Made by a program: the position numbers and the translations under genes
Origin: Gemmatimonadaceae bacterium
GTDB lineage: Bacteria > Gemmatimonadota > Gemmatimonadetes > Gemmatimonadales > Gemmatimonadaceae
Direction of reading: 5' to 3'
Length of the DNA: 64,000 nt
Assembly: GCA_011525845.1 (NCBI GenBank)
Contig: WYBP01000022.1
Coordinates: 124,001-188,000, forward strand
Notes under the pieces: model-generated
What the model was told of the DNA's origin: nothing
The model's input: only the letters and a program-made list of their open reading frames with translations
Database searches by the model: none
In this document: positions 19,386 through 27,808 of the stretch, piece by piece
Numbering within the stretch: the stretch's first letter is position 1
Layout: every line of letters begins with the position of its first letter

Positions 19386-20540
19386 TCACCGCCGCACGTC
19401 GATCCCGCCCGCCTGCTGCCCCACCTCCACCGTCGCCACGCGAGTGCGCGTCGCGAGGTCGATGATGTCCACCGTCGACATCTCCGAGCCGATCCCCTCG
19501 TTCGAGACGAAGGCGTAGCGGTCGTCGCTGGTGATCGCGACGCCGTGCGTCACCCGCCGCGTGGTCGGGATGCGCGCGAGCTCCTTCCCCGACCTGGCGT
19601 CGAAGATCGAGACCGACTGGCCGCGCTTGTTCGTCGCGACGACGCGAGCGCCATCGTGCGTGAAGGCGAGGTTGTAGACGCCGGGTCCCGCCGGGAGTCG
19701 CCGCACCAGCGACCAACTGGCCACGTCGATCTCGACGAGCTCGCTCGACTTGTTGCAGGCGACCCAGACCCGCTGGCCATCCACCGAGGGCTGCGCCCAG
19801 GTCGGCGAGCAGCCGATGTCGCCGGGGGCAGGGGGCGTCAGGCCGTGGCCGCCCATGTCGTGCCCGGCGTGCTCGCCGCCGGCCACCCGCACCGGCGGCG
19901 CGCCCGTCATCCCCATCTCCTTCCCGGCGGTGAGGAAGAAGTGGCGCGCGACCTTGAACTCGCGCGTGTCGATCTCCACGAGCTCCTCATCCATCATGCA
20001 GACGGAGTAGTGCCGGCGCCCCGTGGGGTCGAGGCGCGAGCCGTGCGGCATGGTGCAGGTGGGGATGCGCGCGATCTCGAGCATCTCCCCCGTCTCGACC
20101 ACCGAGACGCTCGAGGTCTCCATCTCGCCGTAGAGGTTGAAGTTCACCACATAGGCGAACCATCCGTCGGGGGAGACCTGCGCGGTGGCGGGGAAGTAGC
20201 CGAGCGTGGCCTTCGCCAGCGGCTCGTGCGTGCGCGCGTCGAACTTCCAGAGGTCGCCCCCGGGGATGCCGTGGGCGGTGCTCACGTAGTAGAACCGGCC
20301 GTCCGGCGCGACGCTCACGCCGTGCGGTCCGTCGGGGTCGGTGATCGAGATGCCCACCGGCACGGTGCGCTCGACCTTCGCGCCCTCCGGGCCGAAGCGG
20401 ATGACCGCGATCTGGTCCACTGCCTCCGAGACGACGTACGCGACGTAGTCGCGGGTGGGGGGAGCGGCCGCCGGGCCCGGCGCCGACTGCGCGCCGAGCC
20501 CGGTGGTGACGAGCAGGAGGCCGAGTGCCGTGCGAATCAC
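19386..20540 (-). CDS. Secreted YVTN-type beta-propeller protein
   Basis: A 384-residue protein with a signal peptide (MIRTALGLLLVTTGLGAQS) and a seven-bladed propeller of roughly 40-residue units. Recognisable blades: PHGVSVAPDGRFYYVSTA, ATAQVSPDGWFAYVVN, YNLAFTHDGARVVATN and HGVAITSDDRYAFVSNE. Between blades lies a histidine- and methionine-rich insert, GGEHAGHDMGGHGL (near residue 223), not part of the repeat. Propellers of this class bind partners or metal cofactors at the surface; no catalytic role is evident. It overlaps the upstream LVIVD gene by 4 nt (ATGA), so the two are co-translated. Confidence 0.75.
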   Translation of the reverse strand: MIRTALGLLLVTTGLGAQSAPGPAAAPPTRDYVAYVVSEAVDQIAVIRFGPEGAKVERTVPVGISITDPDGPHGVSVAPDGRFYYVSTAHGIPGGDLWKFDARTHEPLAKATLGYFPATAQVSPDGWFAYVVNFNLYGEMETSSVSVVETGEMLEIARIPTCTMPHGSRLDPTGRRHYSVCMMDEELVEIDTREFKVARHFFLTAGKEMGMTGAPPVRVAGGEHAGHDMGGHGLTPPAPGDIGCSPTWAQPSVDGQRVWVACNKSSELVEIDVASWSLVRRLPAGPGVYNLAFTHDGARVVATNKRGQSVSIFDARSGKELARIPTTRRVTHGVAITSDDRYAFVSNEGIGSEMSTVDIIDLATRTRVATVEVGQQAGGIDVRR

Positions 20541-22588
20541 GGCACCACGGTCGTCTTGGGCTCGATCCGCACGATCCAGAGCCCGTTCAGCATGTCATTC
20601 ACGTATGCGAGGCCGTCCTTCACGACCACGCCCCAGGTCATCGCGGCGTTCTTCACCACGCCGTCCATGTCCGCGGTGTTGAGGTGGCCGATCTCGCGCC
20701 CCTGCGCGCGCAGGTCGCCGCGCAGCTCACCGCTCACGTCGAAGACGCGGAAGCCGCCGTTGTACGCGCCGATGTAGAGCGAATCCCCGGCGACCCAGAC
20801 GTTGTGCACGCCGCCGAACTCCGGCTCGTAGAACGCCACCGACTTGGGCTTCTCGATGTCGGTCACGTCCACCACCTGCAACTGCCCGTACGCCCGCATC
20901 GCGGCGGCGTCCTTCGCCCCCTTGGGGCCGCTCGCCGGGAAGACCTCGTCGGCGATGAAGACGTAGTTCTTGTGCCGCCAGGCGGTGTGCGTGCCGCGGA
21001 TGAAGCCGGGGCCGCCCGAGGCCTCGACGTCGCGATAGAGCGCGTTCAAGTCGTACTTGAACTGCGAGACCATCACGGGCTTCGAGGGAGTGCCCCCCTT
21101 CATCCCGTTCCCGACGTCGAGGATCACGAGGCCGTCGTTCCACCAGGAGCCGTAGAGGAGGCCGTCCTGCACGTCGATGTCGTGCAGCGAGCGTCCCGCG
21201 TCGGGGCGGTTCTCGGTCTTCCACTGCGCGACCTCGCGCGGCTTGCTCGGGTCGTCGATGTTCACGACGTGCAGCGCGCCGGTGCCGTTGTTCGTGAGGA
21301 AGACGTGCTGGCCGTGCTTCGGGTCCTTGAAGATGAACGACGAGTGCACGCCGCCGGCGACCCCCTCGGTGAACTCCGCCACCACCTTCGGGTGGCGCGG
21401 GTCCTCGAGCGAGGCGAACACCACGCCATTCTTCCGGTCCGACGCCCCCTCGCGCGTGTGCACGAGGAACTTGCCATCCGGCGTCGTCATCACGTCGTTC
21501 ACGCGGCGCGTGTTGGAGACGAGCGAGTCGGTGACGAACGGCGCCGCCGGATCGGTGATATCGATGACGTAGAGCACGTCGCCACCACTCCCCGAGCCGA
21601 GGTACGCGACCTTCTCCGTCGGGTGGAGCCAGACCTCTTCCGTGGTGAAGCGCATCCGCGGCAGGCGTCCCATCACCGTGAGCGGACGGCGCACGTCACG
21701 CGGTGTGAGCGAGACCACCGCCTCGGCCGTCGTGTTGCCGAACGACGCGGTCACCGTGTAGTCCCCGGGCTGGTAGCCCACGAACGCGCCCTCGGCGTCG
21801 ATGAGCCCCTGGCCCGGGTTGAAGCTCCAGACGGGCGTGAGGCCTGCGATCTCGCGCCCCGCGGCGTCCTTCGCGACGGCCTTGAAGCGGATCACGTCGC
21901 CCGTCCGGGCGTTCGACACCGCCGGCGTCACCGCCAGCGTCGCCACCGGCGTGGCGGCGACCTCCACCGCGAGTGTCTGCTGCACGTTCCCCACGCTCGC
22001 CGAGATCGTCGCCTTCCCGGCGGCGACCGCGCGCACGAGCCCGACGTCCGAGACCGAGACGACGGCGCTGTTCGACGAGCGCCACGTCACCTTGTCCGCG
22101 CGGCGGTCCTGCAGCTTGGAGTAGACCTCGGCGGTGAGGCGGATCCGCTGTCCGGGCGCCAGCTTCGCCGGCGCCGGCGTGATCGCGATGCGCGCCGCGG
22201 GACCGGGCACCATCCGGACCTCGATCCGCTCGACCTTCGGCTGCTCGCCCGGCAGGATCGCCACCACCGCGACGGGCATCGTGCCCGTCGAGCCGGAGGT
22301 CACGAGGCCGCTCGCGTCCACGCTGCCCTCGAACCGGGCCCCCGCACCGCTGAACCGGAACTGCACGCCGGGGATCACCTTGTTCGACGCGTCGCGCGCC
22401 TCGGCCGTGAGCCGGAGCGTGTCGCCCGCGTGCATCACGCGCTGCACGGGGGAGACGATGATGCGGGCGATCGACGACGGGGCGCCGCTCGGCGCGGCCT
22501 GCTGTGCGCCGGGGGCGGTCTGCGGGATCTGGGCGCCGAGCATCAGAGGCGCGGCGAGGAGCAGGGAGAGCAGTCTGGGCGACATCAC
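20537..22588 (-). CDS. Secreted Ig-like (BIG2) and LVIVD-repeat protein
   Basis: A 683-residue exported protein. After a signal peptide (MMSPRLLSLLLAAPLMLGAQ) there are three or four bacterial Ig-like domains of about 85 residues: VSPVQRVMHAGDTLRLTAEA, ITPAPAKLAPGQRIRLTAEV with VTWRSSNSAVVSVSDVGLV, and VTPAVSNARTGDVIRFKAVA. The C-terminal half is an LVIVD propeller (YVIDITDPAAPFV, HVVNIDDPSKPREVAQW, QVVDVTDIEKPKSVAFY, GGFRVFDVSGEL). Such proteins sit on the cell surface. The downstream gene encodes another propeller and is overlapped by 4 nt, suggesting a joint surface function that remains undefined. Confidence 0.8.
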   Translation of the reverse strand: MMSPRLLSLLLAAPLMLGAQIPQTAPGAQQAAPSGAPSSIARIIVSPVQRVMHAGDTLRLTAEARDASNKVIPGVQFRFSGAGARFEGSVDASGLVTSGSTGTMPVAVVAILPGEQPKVERIEVRMVPGPAARIAITPAPAKLAPGQRIRLTAEVYSKLQDRRADKVTWRSSNSAVVSVSDVGLVRAVAAGKATISASVGNVQQTLAVEVAATPVATLAVTPAVSNARTGDVIRFKAVAKDAAGREIAGLTPVWSFNPGQGLIDAEGAFVGYQPGDYTVTASFGNTTAEAVVSLTPRDVRRPLTVMGRLPRMRFTTEEVWLHPTEKVAYLGSGSGGDVLYVIDITDPAAPFVTDSLVSNTRRVNDVMTTPDGKFLVHTREGASDRKNGVVFASLEDPRHPKVVAEFTEGVAGGVHSSFIFKDPKHGQHVFLTNNGTGALHVVNIDDPSKPREVAQWKTENRPDAGRSLHDIDVQDGLLYGSWWNDGLVILDVGNGMKGGTPSKPVMVSQFKYDLNALYRDVEASGGPGFIRGTHTAWRHKNYVFIADEVFPASGPKGAKDAAAMRAYGQLQVVDVTDIEKPKSVAFYEPEFGGVHNVWVAGDSLYIGAYNGGFRVFDVSGELRGDLRAQGREIGHLNTADMDGVVKNAAMTWGVVVKDGLAYVNDMLNGLWIVRIEPKTTVVP

Positions 22589-22791
22589 GAGTCCGGTTGC
22601 GAGGGAACGGGGCGTCGGGAGCCTCGGGAGCGGCGGGTGTCCAGCCGCGAGGCCAGTACGAATCTAGTACCAGGGGCAGGGGTCGGGGTTTCCCGCGCCC
22701 GGGACTCGGTGATCAGCCGACAGCGTGACGCGGGCGCGGGGCCCAGCTTCCATATCGAGGCCCTTTCCACCTGAACGCCGGAGTAAGTGCC

Positions 22792-22989
22792 ATGGCCACC
22801 AACATGGGGACCTTCGACCGCGGACTGCGGGTGATCGTCGGCGTGTTCCTCCTCTCGCTCGTCGTCGTGGGCCCCCGCACGCTCTGGGGCCTGGTCGGGC
22901 TCGTGCCGATCGGCACCGCCCTCGTCGGCTGGTGCCCGCTCTACGCGCTCTTCGGGCTCACCACCTGTCCGAGCAAGACCGCAAGCTGA
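22792..22989 (+). CDS. DUF2892 small inner-membrane protein
   Basis: A 65-residue protein with two hydrophobic helices (LRVIVGVFLLSLVVVG and LWGLVGLVPIGTALVG) separated by a short loop. This is the YgaP C-terminal/DUF2892 pattern, including the start NMGTFDRGLRVIVG and the ending WCPLYALFGLTTCPSK. The two cysteines in WCPLY and TTCPS are conserved in the family and may relate to sulfide or rhodanese chemistry, but no rhodanese domain is adjacent. The start is preceded by GGAGTAAG at 8-nt spacing. Confidence 0.85.
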   Translation: MATNMGTFDRGLRVIVGVFLLSLVVVGPRTLWGLVGLVPIGTALVGWCPLYALFGLTTCPSKTAS

Positions 22990-23085
22990 CCGCGCGGGCG
23001 GGGAATGCGGCGGGCGCGGTGCCGCCCCTACCATGAGCCGGACGGCGGTGTGAGGTTCCATCGGACCCCTGACCCCACACCGCCG

Positions 23086-24324
23086 ATGCGACGCGTACTC
23101 ACGATCACCACCCTCGCGCTGGTCACCTCCGGCTGCATCCACGCGCAGGCGACCCCTGCCGCGGACACCTACCTGCAGCGCGCCGAGCGCCTGCTCCGCA
23201 GCACGCCCCTGATCGACGGGCACAATGACCTGCCCTGGGCGATCCGCGAGTCGAAGACCGCCCCGAAGGACGTGGAGGCGTACGACCTGCGGACCACCAC
23301 TCCGGGGCACACCGACCTCGCGCGCCTCAGGAGCGGGATGCTCGGCGGCCAGTTCTGGTCCGTCTACATCCCCGGCGACACGAGCATCGCGCGGCAGGGG
23401 TACGCCAAGGTCCAGCTGGAGCAGATCGACATCGCGCGCCGGGTGTTCGCGAAGTACCCCGAGCGCTTCGAGCCCGTGACCACCGCCGCCGGGTTCCGCG
23501 CCGCGTTCGCGGCGGGGAAGATCGGCTCGGCCATGGGGATGGAAGGCGGGCACGCGATCGAGAACTCCCTCGGCGCGCTCCGCGCGTTCTACGACCTCGG
23601 CGCGCGCTACATGACGCTCACGCACAACCAGACGCTCGACTGGGCCGACGCGGCCGCCGGACCGGCGCGCCATGGCGGGCTCACGCCCTTCGGCAAGGAG
23701 GTCGTGCGCGAGATGAACCGGCTCGGCATGCTGGTGGACCTCTCGCACACGTCACCGGCCGTGATGAGCAACGCGCTCGACGTGACGGAGGCGCCGGTGA
23801 TCTACTCGCACTCCAACGCCCGCGCGCTCGCCGACCACGTGCGCAACGTCCCCGACTCGATCCTCGCGCGCCTGCCGAGGAACGGCGGCGTGGTGATGGT
23901 CACCTTCGTGCCCGGCTTCATCTCGCAGGAGTTGATCGACTGGAACCGGGTCCCGGCGGCGCAGCGCCCCACGAACCGGACGGCCCCCCGCGCCACGCTC
24001 TCGCAGGTGGCGGACCACATCGACCACATCCGCAAGGTGGCCGGCGTGGACCACGTCGGGATCGGCGGCGACTTCGACGGGATCGACGACGTGATCCTCG
24101 GCCTCGAGGACGTCTCGACCTACCCGCGGCTCTTCGCGGAGCTGATGCGCCGCGGGTGGAGCGATGCCGACCTGCGGAAGCTGGCCGGCGAGAACGTGCT
24201 GCGCGCCTTCACGGAGGCCGAGCGCGTGTCGGCACGGCTCCGTGCGTCGCGCCCGCCGAGCACCGGGACCATCGAACAACTCGATGGTCCGACGCGTAAT
24301 ACCTCGAACCCCCAACAGGACTGA
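23086..24324 (+). CDS. Membrane dipeptidase (peptidase family M19)
   Basis: A 412-residue zinc dipeptidase. The N-terminus MRRVLTITTLALVTSGC is a signal with a possible lipidated cysteine at residue 17. Family motifs: the first metal site LIDGHNDLPWAI, bridging glutamate in GMEGGHAIENSLGAL, LTHNQTLDWADAA, the histidine in VDLSHTSPAVM, SHSNARALADHVRN, and IGGDFDGIDDV near the C-terminus. These hydrolyse dipeptides, including D-containing ones, and could work with the D-aminoacylase-like enzyme nearby. The start at 23086 is chosen for the signal sequence; a longer frame upstream has no such feature. Confidence 0.92.
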   Translation: MRRVLTITTLALVTSGCIHAQATPAADTYLQRAERLLRSTPLIDGHNDLPWAIRESKTAPKDVEAYDLRTTTPGHTDLARLRSGMLGGQFWSVYIPGDTSIARQGYAKVQLEQIDIARRVFAKYPERFEPVTTAAGFRAAFAAGKIGSAMGMEGGHAIENSLGALRAFYDLGARYMTLTHNQTLDWADAAAGPARHGGLTPFGKEVVREMNRLGMLVDLSHTSPAVMSNALDVTEAPVIYSHSNARALADHVRNVPDSILARLPRNGGVVMVTFVPGFISQELIDWNRVPAAQRPTNRTAPRATLSQVADHIDHIRKVAGVDHVGIGGDFDGIDDVILGLEDVSTYPRLFAELMRRGWSDADLRKLAGENVLRAFTEAERVSARLRASRPPSTGTIEQLDGPTRNTSNPQQD

Positions 24325-24329
24325 GCCCG

Positions 24330-24899
24330 ATGCGATTCCTCCCGACGTTCGCTGCCACCCTCCTCCTCGCGGCGCCCCTGGCGGCGCAGCAGCCGGCCGC
24401 CCTCGTCGCGGCGCCGAGCACGCGCGCGACCACGGTGCTCTCGGTCAGCCCGCCGCGTGAGCGCGGTCAGCCCGCGCCCGCCGCGAAGACGGTCACGATC
24501 GACTATGGCCAGCCGCACGCGCGCGGCCGCGCGGTCCCGACCGAGCTCGCCACGGACGGCACCATCTGGCGCACCGGCGCCAACTCCGCCACGACGCTCA
24601 CCTCGCAGGTGGACCTGACCATCGGCGGGGCCAAGGTCCCGGCCGGCGCCTACTCGCTCTACACCATCCGCGAGGGGGGCAAGTACGTCCTGATCATCAA
24701 CAAGAACACGGGACAGTGGGGCACGGAGTACGACCAGGCGCGCGACCACGCGCGGGTGCCGCTCCGGATGCGCACCACGCCCGAGACCACCGAGTCGCTG
24801 CAGATCGCGCTCGTGCCGCAGGCGGAAGGTCCGGCGAAGGGCGTGCTGACCATCGCGTGGGGCAAGCTCCACCTCTCCGCGGACTGGTCGGCGCCCTGA
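24330..24899 (+). CDS. Secreted DUF2911 protein
   Basis: A 189-residue protein with a signal peptide (MRFLPTFAATLLLAAPLAAQ). The mature part is a DUF2911 domain: VTIDYGQPHARGRAV, IWRTGANSATTLT, VPAGAYSLYTIREGG, VLIINKNTGQWGTEY and the closing LTIAWGKLHLSADW. The family is widespread in Bacteroidota and Gemmatimonadota with no known activity. It begins 5 nt after the dipeptidase stop and is probably co-transcribed with it. Confidence 0.88.
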   Translation: MRFLPTFAATLLLAAPLAAQQPAALVAAPSTRATTVLSVSPPRERGQPAPAAKTVTIDYGQPHARGRAVPTELATDGTIWRTGANSATTLTSQVDLTIGGAKVPAGAYSLYTIREGGKYVLIINKNTGQWGTEYDQARDHARVPLRMRTTPETTESLQIALVPQAEGPAKGVLTIAWGKLHLSADWSAP

Positions 24900-24918
24900 G
24901 CCGGCGGCCCCGTGCGCC

Positions 24919-25284
24919 TCAGCGGGGCAGGACGGCCCTCAGTTCCGCCGCCAGTGTCATCGGGTCGAACGGCTTGGCCAGGCAGGCGATGGCACCGGTG
25001 CGGAGCAGGCCGTCCACCTCGTCCCGCTGGGCGCGGGCGGTGAGGAAGACCACCGGGAGGTACGCGGTGGCCGGGTCCGCCTTGAGCCGGCGGCAGGTCT
25101 CGGCGCCATCCATCCCCGGCATCATGGCGTCGAGGAGCACGGCGTCGGCACCGCCCCGCCGGGCGCGCTCGAGGAGCGCGGCGCCGGAATCGAACAGCTC
25201 CGCCTCGATCCCCGGGTCGAGCCCGAGGGCGAGCTCGAGGATCGTCCGGATGTCGGGTTCGTCGTCGGCGCAGAGGAGTCGCAT
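24919..25284 (-). CDS. Single-domain response regulator receiver
   Basis: A 121-residue stand-alone receiver. The acidic pocket is DDE near residue 6 (LLCADDEPDIRTIL), the phosphoacceptor aspartate is in AVLLDAMMPGMDG, the switch threonine is in VVFLTA and the lysine in CLAKPFD. No output domain is attached, so it probably acts as a phosphate shuttle like CheY or Spo0F. The ATG at 25284 is chosen because the receiver fold starts immediately; a 21-residue upstream extension is arginine/alanine-rich and unlike the family. It is divergent from an HPt gene and near a hybrid kinase. Confidence 0.88.
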   Translation of the reverse strand: MRLLCADDEPDIRTILELALGLDPGIEAELFDSGAALLERARRGGADAVLLDAMMPGMDGAETCRRLKADPATAYLPVVFLTARAQRDEVDGLLRTGAIACLAKPFDPMTLAAELRAVLPR

Positions 25285-25373
25285 GGCGCGTGCAATGTGC
25301 CCGGCTCCGCGTGCGGCGCGCAACGCATCCGCCACGGGTGCGAGCACCCCGCCACCCCCGTCGGCACGCCCCG

Positions 25374-25751
25374 GTGCCCGGTCCCGCTGACCTGACCGAG
25401 GCCCTCGCCCGGCTGCGCGCGCGCTTCGCGGCCGCGAGCGGCGAGACGGTCGCGGTCTACCGCCGCATCGCGGACGAGCTGGAGCGCGACCCGGGCGCGG
25501 CCGACGCGCTCGACGGGCTGCGGCGCGAGGCGCACAAGCTCTTCGGCACCGCGGGGAGCTACGGCTTCCACGAGGCGAGCCGGCTGGCGGGCGCGCTCGA
25601 ACGCACCGCCGAGCAGTGGCACGCCGACCCGGTAATCGACCGCGCGCGCCGCGCGGCGATGGTCCGGGAGTTCGCCGACGCGGTCGCCAGCGCGCTCACG
25701 CTCCCCGACCGACCCCCGCCGGAGGGACCCGCGCGCCCGTCCGGGGGCTAG
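25374..25751 (+). CDS. HPt domain phosphotransfer protein
   Basis: A protein of about 125 residues containing one histidine phosphotransfer bundle. The phosphorylated histidine is in RREAHKLFGTAGSYGF, fitting the HPt pattern H-x-L-x-G-x-x-x-x-x-G. It would relay phosphate between the hybrid kinase receiver next door and another receiver. The start is uncertain: GTG codons at 25290, 25338 and 25374 are all in frame. The shortest is used because upstream residues are proline/arginine-rich and lack the helix. Its stop overlaps the stop of the convergent kinase on a shared CTAG. Confidence 0.75.
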   Translation: MPGPADLTEALARLRARFAAASGETVAVYRRIADELERDPGAADALDGLRREAHKLFGTAGSYGFHEASRLAGALERTAEQWHADPVIDRARRAAMVREFADAVASALTLPDRPPPEGPARPSGG

Positions 25752-27700
25752 GTCGCCTTCTGCAGCTCGTGACGCAGGCGCTCGAAGAGCAGCGCGTCGG
25801 AGTCACGGCTCTTCACGAACGCGTCGGCCGCGCGGATCCCGGCGGCGTGGAGCTCCGCGGTGGTGAACTCGCGCGACGAGTAGAGGAACATCGGCATCCG
25901 GCGCAGGCGCTCCGACCCGCGCACGCGCCGCGCGAAGGTCAGCCCGTCCATCCCCGGGAGCCCCGGGTCGAGGATGATCGCCGCCACCTCCTCGCGTGCG
26001 AGGTGATCCAGCGCGGCCTCGGCGCTCGGCACGCCCACGGCCCGTGCGATGGCGTCGAACTGCGCCACGAGCACCGCACGCATCGAGGGGTCGTCCTCCA
26101 CGATCAGGATGGCGCGCCGCGGGTCCGCCTCGGGCGTGACCGGGGCGACCGTGGGCACCCGCACCCAGAACGTGGTGCCGCCTCCCTCCGCCGGCTCGAA
26201 CCCGATGGTGCCCCCGTGCATCTCGACGATCGACTTGGCGATGCTGAGGCCGAGCCCGGTGCCGCCGCTGCGGTGGAGCGCGGGGTCGGAGGCCTGCTGG
26301 AAGCGCCCGAAGATGCGCCCGGCGAACTCGCCGGAGATCCCCGGGCCGCGGTCCCGGACGCTCACGCGGATGGTCCCCGCCTCGAGGGCGATCGCCACGT
26401 CCACCACGCCACCCGCGGGCGAGAACTTGATCGCGTTCGAGAGGAGGTTGGTGAGCACCTGCACCATCCGGTCCGCGTCGCCGATGATCTCCGCGTCCTG
26501 CCCGGGACCGCCGGTGAGCGCGACGGTCACCTGGTGCTCGCGCGCGTACCCCTCGAGGCTCGTGATGGTCGTGAGCACCAGCGCGCGCATCTGCAGCCGG
26601 TCGCGCCGCACGTCGATCCGGCCGGCGTCGATCTTCTCGACGTCGAGGATGTCGTTGATGAGCCGGATCAGCCGCTCGGTGTTCTGCATCGCGATCCGCA
26701 GGAGGTCCTGCCCCTTCGCGGGCACCTCGCCGACCTTCCCGCCGAGGATGAGCCCGAGCGCCCCGCGCATGGAGGTCAGCGGCGTCCGCAGTTCGTGGCT
26801 CACCGTCGAGACGAAGTCGCGCTTGAGCTGGTCGAGCTCCTTCAGCTTCACGATGTCGTCCTGCAGCTGCCGCTCCCGCTGCTCGATGCTCGTGGCGAGT
26901 TGCTCGAAGGTCGCCGCGAGCTCGGCGGTCTCGCGGTTCGGCGCGCGCTCGCCGGAGGGGAAGCGCGCCTCCCGGTAGCGCCCGGCCTCGAGTGCGCGCG
27001 CCGCCGCGATCACCTGCGCGAGCGCCAGGCCGAAGAGGCGCACGATGAGGGTCAGCAGCAGGAGGAAGACCGCCAGCGCCGCCATGAGGATCAGCAGCTC
27101 CTCCCACGACGCGGTGGACTCGAACCGTTCCGCCTCGAGTGCCGCGGCGCCGAGGTCGCGGCGCAGCTCGGCCTGCAGCTGCTCCTGCATCAGGAGCGCC
27201 CGCCGCATGCGGGCCGAGCCGCGCACGACGAGCTCCGCCCCCTCGGATCCGCGGTCGAACCCCGCCAGTCCGCGCGCCTGGCGCAGCCGGACGGTGGGCG
27301 TGAAGGCGGAGTCGAACCAGGTGGCCACCTCGAGCGTCAGCGCGTCCACCTGCCGCACCATCGACGGGCGCCGCTCCTCGGCCAGCAGCTGCGTCACGGC
27401 CTGGTCGAAGGCGCGGCGCTGGGCGGCGACCTCCGCGAGCTGCGCCGGGTCGCCGATCAGCAGGTAGCCGCGATGCTCGCGCGAGATGCTGGGGAGGGCG
27501 CTCCCCATGCGGCCGAGCGCATCGTTCGCGCGCCGCAGGCCGGCGTAGCGGGCGGCGCGCTCCGCGCTCGCGGCCTGCTGCCGGTCGCTGGCGAGGCGTG
27601 CGGTGAGGAACCAGGCGAGGCTCACCACCATCCCGATCGCGAGCAGCTGCGCGGTGAGCGGCAGGCGCCGCCAGGGATGGGAGGGAAGGGGGGAACTCAC
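25748..27700 (-). CDS. Hybrid sensor histidine kinase
   Basis: A 650-residue membrane kinase. A first helix (about 15-35) and a second (near 188-212, LLILMAALAVFLLLLTLIV) flank a helical periplasmic sensor of about 150 residues resembling CHASE3. A HAMP-like linker leads to the HisKA box STVSHELRTPLTSMRGAL, then HATPase motifs N (LLSNAIKFSPAGG), G1 (RDRGPGIS) and G2 (GGTGLGLSIAKS). A C-terminal receiver has acidic residues in LIVEDDPSM, phosphoacceptor in IILDPGLPGMDGL and a serine pair (LYSSREF) in place of the usual threonine. A stand-alone receiver and an HPt protein adjoin it, forming a plausible phosphorelay. Confidence 0.9.
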   Translation of the reverse strand: MSSPLPSHPWRRLPLTAQLLAIGMVVSLAWFLTARLASDRQQAASAERAARYAGLRRANDALGRMGSALPSISREHRGYLLIGDPAQLAEVAAQRRAFDQAVTQLLAEERRPSMVRQVDALTLEVATWFDSAFTPTVRLRQARGLAGFDRGSEGAELVVRGSARMRRALLMQEQLQAELRRDLGAAALEAERFESTASWEELLILMAALAVFLLLLTLIVRLFGLALAQVIAAARALEAGRYREARFPSGERAPNRETAELAATFEQLATSIEQRERQLQDDIVKLKELDQLKRDFVSTVSHELRTPLTSMRGALGLILGGKVGEVPAKGQDLLRIAMQNTERLIRLINDILDVEKIDAGRIDVRRDRLQMRALVLTTITSLEGYAREHQVTVALTGGPGQDAEIIGDADRMVQVLTNLLSNAIKFSPAGGVVDVAIALEAGTIRVSVRDRGPGISGEFAGRIFGRFQQASDPALHRSGGTGLGLSIAKSIVEMHGGTIGFEPAEGGGTTFWVRVPTVAPVTPEADPRRAILIVEDDPSMRAVLVAQFDAIARAVGVPSAEAALDHLAREEVAAIILDPGLPGMDGLTFARRVRGSERLRRMPMFLYSSREFTTAELHAAGIRAADAFVKSRDSDALLFERLRHELQKAT

Positions 27701-27808
27701 GCTCCCCGGACGAGCCAGGACGAACCGAGGGCACGCGCGACGGCACGCGACCGTACGCCGTGGTAAATTCCCCCGTCGCCGCCCCCCTTCCTCCGCATCC
27801 GCCCGGAC

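Noticed and set aside
25290-25373. Longer N-terminus for the HPt protein
   Set aside because: The added residues are Arg/Pro/His-rich and read across the start region of the divergent receiver; no helix or motif supports them.
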